NCBI GenBank assembly: GCA_031288815.1
Contig: JAITQR010000117.1
Location: 1 to 25,091, forward strand
DNA: 25,091 nt
From: Treponema sp.
GTDB lineage: Bacteria > Spirochaetota > Spirochaetia > Treponematales > Breznakiellaceae
Direction of reading: 5' to 3'
The notes beneath the pieces are model-generated. The model searched no databases, was not told where the DNA came from, and was given only the letters and a program-made list of their open reading frames with translations. The position numbers were made by a program, and so were the translations under genes. This document shows positions 15,608-24,500 of the stretch, one piece after another (position 1 is the stretch's first letter; each line of letters begins with the position of its first letter).

Positions 15608-17704
15608 ATGAAGGCGAATGAGTTGGCGGCGGTTATCGGGGTTGATGAGAAGAAATGCGTTAACTGTCACGCCTGTATCGCCGCCTGTCCGGTAAAGTAC
15701 TGTAATAACGGGGCGGGGGAAAAAGTAACGGTAAACCAAAATCTCTGTATCGGCTGCGGACACTGTATCCACGCCTGTACCCACCACGCGCGGTATATCG
15801 TGGATGATTCGGAGCGTTTTTTCAGCGCCCTGGACAAAAAAGAAAAGATTATCGCCATTGTCGCCCCGGCGGTGGCCTCCAATTTTCCCGGCCGGTATCT
15901 TAACCTGAACGGGTATCTGAAATCCCGGGGAGTGGAGGCGGTCTTTGACGTAAGCTTCGGCGCGGAGCTTACCGTCTTTTCTTATGTGAAGTACATAAAA
16001 GAGAAAAATCCGTCATTTTGTATAGCCCAGCCCTGTCCCGCCATCGTTACCTTTATCGAGATCTATCATCCCGAACTGATCCCCTGTCTTGCCCCGGCGG
16101 ACAGCCCCATGCTCCATATCATGAAAATGATACGGGAATACCATCCCCGGTACAGGAATCACAAGATCGCCGTTGTCTCTCCCTGTATCGCCAAACGGCG
16201 GGAATTTGACGAAACCGGCCTGGGGGATTTTAACGTTACCTTTCTTGCCCTGTACGGATACCTGGAACAGCGGAAGGTGGATCTTTCCGCGTTTAAGCCG
16301 GAGGAATACGACAACCCGCCGGCGGAACGGGCGGTAAGCTTTTCCATGCCCGGCGGACTCCTCAGTTCCGCGGAACGGGACAGTCCCGGTATCGGCAGGG
16401 TAACCAGGAAGATTGAGGGAGTTCACACCATCTATCCCTATCTGACGGACGTCGCGAAAACCATAAGCTCCGGGGGCGGTAAAAACAAGGAACTGCCCCT
16501 CCTGGTAGACTGTCTTAACTGCGAGAAGGGCTGCAACGGCGGAACCGGCACCCGGAACAGCGAAACGCCCATGGACAAGCTGGAAGCCCCCATCTGGAAA
16601 CGCCGGATCGAAATGGAAGCCAAATACGGCGGATCAAGTTCCACGGCAAAAAACCAGAAAAAGGTTTTTAAGGTGCTTTCCCGGTACTGGAAACCGGGCC
16701 TTTACAATCGTTCCTACCGGAACCTTGCCGGAAACTATACCCTGAGAATACCGGACAACGAAAAACTGGCGGAAGTTTATAAAACCCTGCGGAAATACGG
16801 CGAACAGGATATATACGACTGTAACACCTGCGGATACGGAAGCTGTTACGGTATGGCAATCGCGGTGTTTAACGGCCTTAACCGGCCGGAAAACTGCCAC
16901 CACTACGGCCTTTCCCTTATTGAGGAAGATCGGGGAACCATTGACAAGCTCAATCAAAACCTCGGCAGCCACATTGAACAGTCCCTTGAATTTATGAGGG
17001 GTATCAATAACCTTATCGAGAGTCTGAACGATCAAATCGTGCGGCAGGCCTCCGCTATAGAGGAATCTTCCGCGGCCATCGAGGAGATGGTGGCCACTAT
17101 CAACAATACCGCCGGCATGGCCCAAAAGAAGCAGGCGGCCATTCATGATCTGGTGAGCAACGTGGAGCAGGGCCGGGCCTCTATGCGCGAAACTATTGAG
17201 GCGGTGGAAACTATTACCAAGGGCGTCGAAGGGGTTGGCTCCACCATAAAGGTGATCAGCAACATCGCCGCCAACACCAACCTTCTGTCCATGAACGCCG
17301 CCATCGAGGCGGCCCACGCCGGGGAAGCGGGCAGGGGTTTCGCGGTGGTGGCCAATGAGATCCGCCGTCTTTCCGACACAACCCGGGAAAATTCCCAGAA
17401 TATCGCCCACATACTTACCAATGTCATCGACGGTATAAAGACAACTACCACCCGATCCTCCCTGACCGACACCTTAATTGGTACCATGGCGGAAGAGATA
17501 AAGAGTTTTGCCAATACCATGACGGAACTTATCAACAGCCTGGGGGAATTATCCATAGGGAGCCGGGAGATCACCATCGCCCTTGTCCAACTGCGGGAAC
17601 ACGCGGAGGCGATAAAAACCAGCTACCACGATATGATGAGCAAGACCCGCAATCTTGAAACGTCCATGCAGTCTATCACGCAAATGACGGGGGAAGATGC
17701 CTAG
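15608..17704 (+). CDS. Soluble [FeFe]-hydrogenase-like H2 sensor fused to an MCP signalling domain
   Basis: A 698-residue cytoplasmic protein. Order: two [4Fe-4S] ferredoxin motifs (C17, C20, C23, C27 and C47, C50, C53, C57); an H-cluster hydrogenase domain (about 80-330) with the motifs QPCPA (C143), SPCIAKRREF (C193) and DCLNCEKGCNGG (C305, C309); a further four-cysteine Fe-S domain with spacing C-x2-C-x4-C-x16-C (C405, C408, C413, C430); and a methyl-accepting chemotaxis signalling domain with hairpin tip SNIAANTNLLSMNAAIEAAH (551-570) and GEAGRGFAVVANEIRRLS. No membrane segment. The proton-shuttle Cys of catalytic enzymes (TSCCP) is Pro142 here, as in sensory hydrogenases. AAGGAGGT at 15595-15602 gives a perfect ribosome site. 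Expected to report H2 or redox state to CheA or another partner; no partner gene is adjacent. Confidence 0.92.
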   Translation: MKANELAAVIGVDEKKCVNCHACIAACPVKYCNNGAGEKVTVNQNLCIGCGHCIHACTHHARYIVDDSERFFSALDKKEKIIAIVAPAVASNFPGRYLNLNGYLKSRGVEAVFDVSFGAELTVFSYVKYIKEKNPSFCIAQPCPAIVTFIEIYHPELIPCLAPADSPMLHIMKMIREYHPRYRNHKIAVVSPCIAKRREFDETGLGDFNVTFLALYGYLEQRKVDLSAFKPEEYDNPPAERAVSFSMPGGLLSSAERDSPGIGRVTRKIEGVHTIYPYLTDVAKTISSGGGKNKELPLLVDCLNCEKGCNGGTGTRNSETPMDKLEAPIWKRRIEMEAKYGGSSSTAKNQKKVFKVLSRYWKPGLYNRSYRNLAGNYTLRIPDNEKLAEVYKTLRKYGEQDIYDCNTCGYGSCYGMAIAVFNGLNRPENCHHYGLSLIEEDRGTIDKLNQNLGSHIEQSLEFMRGINNLIESLNDQIVRQASAIEESSAAIEEMVATINNTAGMAQKKQAAIHDLVSNVEQGRASMRETIEAVETITKGVEGVGSTIKVISNIAANTNLLSMNAAIEAAHAGEAGRGFAVVANEIRRLSDTTRENSQNIAHILTNVIDGIKTTTTRSSLTDTLIGTMAEEIKSFANTMTELINSLGELSIGSREITIALVQLREHAEAIKTSYHDMMSKTRNLETSMQSITQMTGEDA

Positions 17705-17764
17705 CGGCCTGTCGCGGCAATACTAAACGTGCATCTAGGAAATTATGCCAGGCGCGCGGAGGGG

Positions 17765-17784
17765 AAAAAGCCGGGGAATCCGGC
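17765..17784 (-). terminator. Intrinsic terminator of the psd-pssA operon
   Basis: On the minus strand, right after the pssA stop, GCCGG pairs with CCGGC around ATTCC and is followed by TTTTT (17769-17765). It also separates pssA from the convergent sensor gene. Confidence 0.8.
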
Positions 17785-17785
17785 C

Positions 17786-18727
17786 CTACTGTTTTGCCGC
17801 TTCCTCCTGGGGGAGCGCGTTTTTTCGCCGGAACCGCGGAACCAGGGATCGGATCATGCCCGCCGCCGTAAAGCCCCAAAAGCCAAGAACCATGGCGATT
17901 TGCAGGTTGAGGATAACCAGGAGCCCCAGGAAGAAGATCAGCAGAAAGGTCATAAAGGTCTTTTTTCCCCTGAGAAGCCGGTTCAGCGCGTGAGGGTAAC
18001 TGATGCGGCTGACCATAAGGATGCCGGCCAGTAAAGCCGCGGGGGGCAGGATCCAGATGGTAACTTCCGCTGCCTTCTCCGCAAAAACGGCAAAACGGCC
18101 CGCCGTTCTCGGCAGAAAATCCTCCCGGAAGATCACCAGGCTCATCACTATTCCGGCGGCGGCCGGGGACGGGAGGCCGACGAAATTCATGTGCGCCGTT
18201 TCCACCTCTTCGTTTTCCACATTGAAGCGGGCCAGCCGGATTACCGTGCAGAGGGCGTAAACAACCGCGATAAAGAGTACCCATCGCTCCAGAAACAGAA
18301 GCCGGAACAGGGGGAATTCGCGGCTCAGGGCGGAGAAATGGGCGTCCACCATGCGCAACATGAGGAAGGCGGGGGCCACGCCGAAACTGATCGCGTCAGA
18401 AAGGCTGTCCAACTGTCCCCCGAAACTGGAGGTGGTTCCGCTTAGCCGCGCCACGCGGCCGTCCAGCATGTCGGCGATCATGGCAAAGAACAGCATGTAT
18501 CCCGCCAGGGCGAAATAGGATACCCCGGCCCGGTGAAAATACGAACCCTGCCAGAAGGTTCCCGGGCCGCGGCTTGTACACACGATGGAAAAGAAACCGC
18601 AGAGGGCGTTGAGCAGGGTAATGGTTGAGGGAAGAATGGCGATGTACTTGAGCCTTCTTTTTTTTATGGCTTCGGGAATCGCCATCCGGCGAAATTTCTG
18701 TTTTTTCTGTGTTTTCTGTTTTTGCAC
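17786..18727 (-). CDS. pssA: CDP-diacylglycerol--serine O-phosphatidyltransferase PssA
   Basis: Membrane enzyme making phosphatidylserine from CDP-diacylglycerol and serine. The CDP-alcohol phosphatidyltransferase signature D-G-x2-A-R-x8-G-x3-D-x3-D is complete (D89, G90, A93, R94, G103, D107, D111 counted from the start used here). Around it are about eight hydrophobic segments. With 313 residues it fits the PssA type II class. I use the GTG at 18727, 22 bases after the psd stop; an ATG at 18685 would remove a Lys/Gln-rich 14-residue leader and is also possible. A longer frame to 18847 would overlap psd and is unlikely. Same transcript as psd; followed by a terminator. Confidence 0.9.
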   Translation of the reverse strand: MQKQKTQKKQKFRRMAIPEAIKKRRLKYIAILPSTITLLNALCGFFSIVCTSRGPGTFWQGSYFHRAGVSYFALAGYMLFFAMIADMLDGRVARLSGTTSSFGGQLDSLSDAISFGVAPAFLMLRMVDAHFSALSREFPLFRLLFLERWVLFIAVVYALCTVIRLARFNVENEEVETAHMNFVGLPSPAAAGIVMSLVIFREDFLPRTAGRFAVFAEKAAEVTIWILPPAALLAGILMVSRISYPHALNRLLRGKKTFMTFLLIFFLGLLVILNLQIAMVLGFWGFTAAGMIRSLVPRFRRKNALPQEEAAKQ

Positions 18728-18749
18728 CGCTACCCCCGCCGTTCCCGCC

Positions 18750-20024
18750 TTACCGGGCGCTTCCGGCGTACCGGACAAGGGGAGTAAGCCCCGCCCGCAC
18801 CGGATCGCCGATCCGCACAGCCGCGTTACAGGGGTCATCCTCCCCAACGCCGACGTACAGTTCTGTACGGGAACCGAATTTGATCATGCCGAAAAGCTCT
18901 CCCTGGCGCAACTCGTCCCCGGCCTTTACCCGGCAGACAATATGCCGGGCTATGGCGCCGCTTATCTGCCTTACCATGAGGCGTTTCCCGGGAAACCCGG
19001 GCCGGCTCATCACCAGGTCGTTGGACTCGTTGACCCGGCCCGAATCCTCGCGCCGGGCGTCCCGGTGCTTCCCCTTCCGGTAGGTAACGCTTTCTATCCG
19101 CGCGGAACAGGGCGCCCGGTTAAGGTGCGCGTTGAAAATGCTCAGGAAGATCCCTATCCGTAAGGCCCGGCCGATGGGACTGTCCTCCACCATGGCGATG
19201 TCCGTCACCATCCCGTCCGCCGGAGAGTACAGGACATTTTCATCCTCCCTGACATTCCGGGGGGGATCGCGGAAAAACGAGAGGGCCCAGATCAGGACCG
19301 CCAGCAGGACCATCTCTCCGGGAACCAGCCAGGGGCCGCGGGGCAGGAAAAAAAGTCCCGCCATAAGAAAGACAATGGCGGCGGGGAAGATCACTACCTG
19401 GGGCAGCCCGTAGGCGCTAAGGGGAAGTTTCCTTACCCCTTTTTTGATCAGGAAGCGGACAAACAGGGCGGCGATGATCAGGAGCAACAGGATAAACAGG
19501 ATATGTCCCGCGACCTTGACCGGATGCTTTACATCGTCCCCCAGATTGTAGGCCAGGAAAAACAGGGTGTTCATGCTTATCATGGCGGCCGGGATATCGA
19601 ACAGGGCAAAGACCCGCAGCCGCAGTCCGAAAAAACCCGAGGCCATGAACAGGGTATTTCTTACCCCAAAGGGAATAAAACGGCAGACAATAAAAGTGAA
19701 GATGCCGTATTTTTCCATCAGTTTGTGCATCCCCTTGAGTTTTTTTTCCGTAAAGAGAGAAGCCAGCGCCTTGTTCCGTATCGTCCCTTTTCGGGCCATG
19801 ATCCCTATCTTGTAGGCGATAAAATCACTGACGATAACCCCAACATAAATCGCGGCCAGGATGGGAACAAGCAGCGCGGGATCCTCATGGCAAAGAAGAG
19901 CGCCCATGATAATGATCAGATCCTCTGAAAAAGGCAGGCTGAACCCCGCCAAAAGCAGGGCGATCAGCGCGACCAGAGGGAAAAAATCAATGTACTGGTA
20001 AAGAAGGGAAAAAAAATCCGGCAT
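18750..20024 (-). CDS. psd: DedA-family membrane domain fused to phosphatidylserine decarboxylase
   Basis: A 424-residue two-part protein. Residues 1-200 form a DedA/VTT (SNARE-associated) membrane domain: hydrophobic helices, LPFSEDLIIIMGALL (30-44), D67 in the GVIVSDF segment, and FIVCRFIPFGVRN (111-123) with R115 and R122, spots where DedA proteins keep essential acidic and basic residues. Residues 205-424 are a short-class phosphatidylserine decarboxylase: two helices, FFRDPPRNV, YSPADGMV (D270), FLSIFNAHLNRAP (H300) and GMIKFGSR (379-386), where S385 should become the pyruvoyl group by self-cleavage. It makes phosphatidylethanolamine from the pssA product. DedA proteins are linked to lipid flipping, so fusion suggests coupling of synthesis and transbilayer movement; that coupling is inference. 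The ATG at 20024 has AGGG just upstream. Confidence 0.9.
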   Translation of the reverse strand: MPDFFSLLYQYIDFFPLVALIALLLAGFSLPFSEDLIIIMGALLCHEDPALLVPILAAIYVGVIVSDFIAYKIGIMARKGTIRNKALASLFTEKKLKGMHKLMEKYGIFTFIVCRFIPFGVRNTLFMASGFFGLRLRVFALFDIPAAMISMNTLFFLAYNLGDDVKHPVKVAGHILFILLLLIIAALFVRFLIKKGVRKLPLSAYGLPQVVIFPAAIVFLMAGLFFLPRGPWLVPGEMVLLAVLIWALSFFRDPPRNVREDENVLYSPADGMVTDIAMVEDSPIGRALRIGIFLSIFNAHLNRAPCSARIESVTYRKGKHRDARREDSGRVNESNDLVMSRPGFPGKRLMVRQISGAIARHIVCRVKAGDELRQGELFGMIKFGSRTELYVGVGEDDPCNAAVRIGDPVRAGLTPLVRYAGSAR

Positions 20025-20355
20025 GGCCCTACGCTAACATGAAATATCCTTAGAGGAAAGTCGGAACCTGAAAACCAAGACTTCCCCGTTTGCCTGTCAT
20101 CCCTTATGGAAAGGGCGGCGGTTTTTCAAACAGCAAAATACCGCCGCTTATAAAGTATAGAGAAAAACGGGCGGGTTTCATGGGTATTTTACGAATTAAG
20201 AGGGTTTTACGCCGATTTTTTTCCTGACGGTAAACCCGCGTCCCTCCGGCTTTCCCAAAAGCCGAAATTTTGGGAAAAGCCGCCGGGGACATTGAAACGC
20301 GGTGCCTGGCACGAGTCTATGAACCCGGCCAAATCCCTTTTCACTTAGAAAAATT
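20025..20355. other. Divergent intergenic region with three palindromes
   Basis: It lies between the divergent psd and lipoprotein genes. GCGGCGGT (20115-20122) pairs with ACCGCCGC (20140-20147). A strong imperfect stem joins 20248-20260 (GGCTTTCCCAAAA) with 20268-20281, one bulged base, seven-base loop. GTGCC-T-GGCAC lies at 20302-20312, resembling short palindromes of dispersed REP-like sequences. None has a T-run. No promoter is clear on either strand and no gene is supported. Confidence 0.5.
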
Positions 20356-21054
20356 ATGGCGCGACGCGAAATCTTGTTCTTTGAATACCGGGATGATAAA
20401 ATTATAGTAATGACAGCCGCCGGCATGGGTATAACGGGCCTTTTTTTGATCCTGGTCTCCTGCGTTTCCCCGAAAGAGGCGGCGATCCTGGAAACTTTTC
20501 CAAAGACATTGAAGGAGCCTCCGCCTGTCACTGTTCCCGCCTATCAGGAAGTCTTCTATAACGGGAAAGCCCAGCCTATAGACACCGCCGGCGCCGGGGA
20601 CGCGCCCCTGGCCCTTACCTATTTCCCCTCGAGGGAGCACCTCCTGCGGGATGAAGGCGGCGCCACCGAAGCCCCCGTGGAGGTGGGGCGTTACTTCGTT
20701 AAGGTCCAGCAGATCGAGGGGAACGGTTTTAGCCGGGGCCGGGAACTGGTGGTGGAATACCGGATACAAAAAGCCCCGGTTAACATCATCGCCAGGGCGG
20801 TACAGGAATTCCGCCGCGACGGCCGCGAAAAGCCCATTGCCGCCAGCGCCGATGTTCCGGTTACCCTGACCATAGTGTACTACGACGCCAACAAAACCGG
20901 CACGGCGGCCCAAACCGGCGGCCCCGGCGCCGCTTCTTCCCTGGCCCTTCCCGGACCTCCTTCCGCTCCGGGTTACTATTTGGTCCGGGTTTCCTTTCCC
21001 GGGGATTCTCATTATCTTGAAGCTGTAAAAGACGTGCAGTTGATTATCCGGTAG
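20356..21054 (+). CDS. Putative lipoprotein with two MBG-like beta repeats
   Basis: A 232-residue protein whose hydrophobic segment ends in the lipobox LVSC (C36), so it is probably lipidated and exported. The mature part has two similar units, about 53-117 and 118-232. Each starts with an aromatic-rich strand (EVFYNGKAQPI; QEFRRDGREKPI), passes a pleasing LTYF or LTIVYYD strand, and ends in a Gly-Tyr-x-Val strand (VGRYFVKV; PGYYLVRV). This matches the pattern of MBG/YDG-type Ig-like domains of surface proteins. The start is uncertain: ATG at 20356 gives a long, charged n-region and ATG at 20410 would start just before the hydrophobic core; neither has a good ribosome site. It precedes a thioesterase gene by 17 bases. 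Confidence 0.72.
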   Translation: MARREILFFEYRDDKIIVMTAAGMGITGLFLILVSCVSPKEAAILETFPKTLKEPPPVTVPAYQEVFYNGKAQPIDTAGAGDAPLALTYFPSREHLLRDEGGATEAPVEVGRYFVKVQQIEGNGFSRGRELVVEYRIQKAPVNIIARAVQEFRRDGREKPIAASADVPVTLTIVYYDANKTGTAAQTGGPGAASSLALPGPPSAPGYYLVRVSFPGDSHYLEAVKDVQLIIR

Positions 21055-21071
21055 CAGCGAGGAGGTTTAAC

Positions 21072-21500
21072 GTGGAAATCGATCTGGAGAAAATAAGGGC
21101 CTTCTTTTCCGCCGACCGTTATGCCGCGGCGGCGGGGATCGTGATCGAATCGGCGGCGGAAGATTCGGTGGTGTGCAGCATGGAAATTACCGCCCTGCAC
21201 CGGAACGCCGGCGGCGCGGTTCAGGGAGGGGCCATCTTTACCCTTGCCGATCTGGCCTTCGCGGTACATTCAAACCTCGCCCTGGTCTCCGGCGCCGACC
21301 TGGGGATTACCGTGGGCCAGTCCTGTAGCATTTCCTATCTGAAAAGCAGCAAGGGTTCCCGCTTGATCGCCAAATCCGTCTGCCTTTCAAAGGGGCGGAA
21401 CATGTCGGTCTACCGGATCGCCGTGGAAGACGATCTGGGCGTTCCCATCGCGGAAATGCACGGTAACGGGTTTACCACGGCAAAGAAGCAAGCGGGGTAA
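21072..21500 (+). CDS. PaaI-like hotdog-fold thioesterase
   Basis: A 142-residue hotdog protein predicted to hydrolyse an acyl- or aryl-CoA thioester. The family segment is HRNAGGAVQGGAIFTLADLAFA (43-64). D60 is the likely catalytic acid on the central helix. The His of the usual HGG is Gln51, a variant common in this subfamily. Downstream GQSCSISYLKSSKGSRLIAKS and RNMSVYRIAV are normal for the fold. The GTG start at 21072 is set by GAGGAGG at 21059-21065. Likely cotranscribed with the lipoprotein gene. Substrate unknown. Confidence 0.9.
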   Translation: MEIDLEKIRAFFSADRYAAAAGIVIESAAEDSVVCSMEITALHRNAGGAVQGGAIFTLADLAFAVHSNLALVSGADLGITVGQSCSISYLKSSKGSRLIAKSVCLSKGRNMSVYRIAVEDDLGVPIAEMHGNGFTTAKKQAG

Positions 21501-21548
21501 GATCCCCCGATCTTGGCCCGGGGAGGCTCATCCGTAAGGGGAGGGGGC

Positions 21549-24500
21549 TTAACGCTCAACGGGGGGCGGGGCCTTTTTCGCGCTCCGCAACTGCCCCGGG
21601 GTCTTGCCGTAGATCTTTTTAAATACCCGGCAAAAATAGGCCTGGTCCTGAAAACCCGTGCGGGCGGCAATCTCGGAGATGGTGTCTCCGGTACGGGTCA
21701 GGAGATCCGCCGCCAGGTATACCCGGTACAGGTTAAGGTATTCCCAGAGCGAACAGCCCATCTCCCGATGGAAAATCCGGGTAAGGTAGTCTTCGCTCAC
21801 GTTTACCGTGTCGGCAAGCTTCCAGCGGGAAATATGGGATTTGGCGTGTTCATCAAAATAAAGCAGCGCCTTTTTAACCAGGGTTCCGGTGTAGATGGGG
21901 AGTATATCGTCTCCCGCGGCTATCGCCCTGGCCCGCAGGCAGAACTCGGCCGAATTGGCCACACTGCGGTGGCACAGTACCACCCGGGGGAACCGGCTTA
22001 GTTCCGTTACTTCCCGCGGGCTTCCCATCCGCTGGGGGACAACGATCAGGGGGATCATGGCGGTGGCCGGGTGGCTCCGTATCGCGCTTATGGCCTCAAT
22101 ATCTATCGACCCCAGAACGATAAGGCTGGGCAGAACCCTGGCCGCGGCCCCGGCAAGTTCCGAGGCGGAAGCGATATGCAGCCGTCTGTCCGGTTCCACC
22201 CAGGAACTGAACAGTTTTTCCCCTACCCCGATAAAAAGGACCGCCCGGTTTTTTTCGCCCCGGATCCGGGCTTCTACCGCCGCGCTCAGGGTTTCCCCCC
22301 AAAGGGAACGGGCGAAACAGAGGAAAGGGGTATGGAAAAAATCCGGCAGGGAACTCAGGGCCGCGACCTTTTCAAAACCTTCCCAGCCTTCCGCGTCAGC
22401 GTCCCAGGCGATAAAAGCCGCCTGGGCGGGGGCGGCGGAGGCTTTTTCAAGGTTCCTTACAAGGGGCAGGCCAAAAACGGCGCCCAAATTCACCGGCAGA
22501 GGGGAAAGGGCCAGGATGTACCGGTTCCGCTCTTTTGTGGCGCGGGCGGCGTCCTGGCCGGAATAGGTGATCCAGGGCAGGAGAACCGAACAGCCCCCCG
22601 TATTCCAGGCCAGTTCCCCCTGGTGGAGCAGGACGATTCGTTCAGTCAGGAACAGGGTATGGCGGGAGGAAGTTTCCGGCGGAGTGCGGGTGCTAAAGTT
22701 TATCTCAAGACCGCCGGGCCGCGGGTTCGCCGAAACCCCGTCGCCGTAGATTTCCCGTATCAGGGCAAAAGCGTCCCGCAAACGGGCCGTGTCCCCGGCA
22801 AGCAGGGGAAAGGGACCCGGGCCAAGTTCCGGGAGCAGATCGGCGATATGGAAGAGGCTTTTCTTGAAAGAAAGCTCGTCGATCTGGGAAAGGGACAGCT
22901 CCATAAGGTAGTTGGTCCGTTCCTGCCGCAGGATCGCCAGGGATTTAAGGGCCCCGATCCGTTCCTCCAGGCCGGCCGCCTCAGGGCCGGAACCCAGGCC
23001 GGATTTGGCGCCGCCCAGCCAGGATTCAAGGCCGCCCATCCGGTCGATGATCTCCGCGAAGGGATCGTAAAGACTGTTGCCGATGGCGGCGAGGAATTCG
23101 GTCTTCGCCCGCTCGGCCCGCTCGGCAATCTGCTTTGCCCGGTAGGCTTCCTCAAAGAGGAAGATCCCCTTCAAAGCGTTACTGATAGTGGATCGAAGCT
23201 CCTCCAGAATAACCCCGTCGTAGAAGGGGACATTGTGGACGAAATGGCCCAGGAAACGGTTTTCGATGAACAGGGGCTGGACGAGGAAGATTCCCCGGCT
23301 GTATTGTCCCTCCAGTTCCGGGGGAAGGAGCCGTTCGGCGGGAAAACGCCGGCCCTCCCCGGCGACGATGCCTTCCGGGGAAAAACCGCCCGCGTACTCG
23401 GACATGCGGTGATCCTCCGAAAGCACCACCGAGGCGGTCATAATGCCGATGCCGGGCAGATGCCGGGCCAGGCTTTCGATCAGCGCCCGCCGGTCGCGGG
23501 TTCCCAGGAGTTCGCATTTAAGGGAATTGAGGGCCGTATGCCGCTTTTCAAGCTGGTACTGGGAATAGGTGTAGCTATGCTCCTGGGCCTGGGCGACAAT
23601 GCCGAAAAGTTCGTTGACAAGGCCGGCGGAACCGGCCGCCTCCGGAGCCGCGCGGAGACGCTGGATAACCTCGAGAAAACTACCCGCGTCGCCCCCCGAG
23701 TCCAGGAAAGCGGTAAAAGTTTTTTGGAAAAGATCGAAAAAAGCCGGTCCGGGGCTTTCCCGCAGGGCCCGGATCAGGGGGGCGGAGACGCTGTCGATCT
23801 CCCCCTCTTCCAGGCTGGGAAAATTCCGGGCCGGACATCCGCAGGAACCCCGGATGATCACCCTGCAGGACAGATCCGCGTCGCGGCTATCCTCCCAGCC
23901 GTCTTTATCCCGGAATTTCCCGCTGAAAAGCTCCCGGAGTATCCTGAAAGATTCCCCCACAAGGCCCGCGTAGGGCAGATGTACCGTGGTAAGGGGGGGC
24001 GACAGAACCTTGCCTTCGATGGTGTCGTTGAAGCCCCCGACCCGGTAATCGGCGGGGACCTGATAGCCCAGGCGGGAGATGTACTGGACGGCGGGAGGGA
24101 TCATCAGATCGCTCGAACCGATAAGGGTGTCAAAATCCCTGCCCGGCAGGAGACGGCGGGAATCCACCAACTGGGCGCAGGCGGCGGCGCCCATTGTCCA
24201 GTCAACCGGATCGGAAACCAGGTTTTCGTCGCGGGGAATACCGGCTTCGGCGAGGGCGTCCCGGTAGCCCTGGAAGCGCTCCTGGGATGAGAGATGGCCC
24301 AGGGGCCCCCGGAGAAAGGCGATCTTCCGGGCCTGGTGGGAGGCGATAAAATGGCCTACCAGGTCTTTCATCCCCCTGTAGGCGTCGAATTTCACGCAGG
24401 GCCGCCCCGGTATCTTGTGGGCGATAGTTATATAGGGCAGGGATTCAAAAGAACGGTGAAAATCCAGGAACTCCCCGGGGGATACGGTATCGCCGATGGA

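Noticed and set aside
18728..18847. Extended 353-residue start for PssA
   Set aside because: It would overlap psd by 98 bases and adds residues with no family similarity; GTG at 18727 or ATG at 18685 fits better.
22071..24290. 739-codon plus-strand open frame opposite the AraC-type gene
   Set aside because: It lies wholly antisense to a clear domain-bearing gene; its Gly/Pro/Gln/Arg-rich product shows no family motif. High third-position GC explains the lack of stops.
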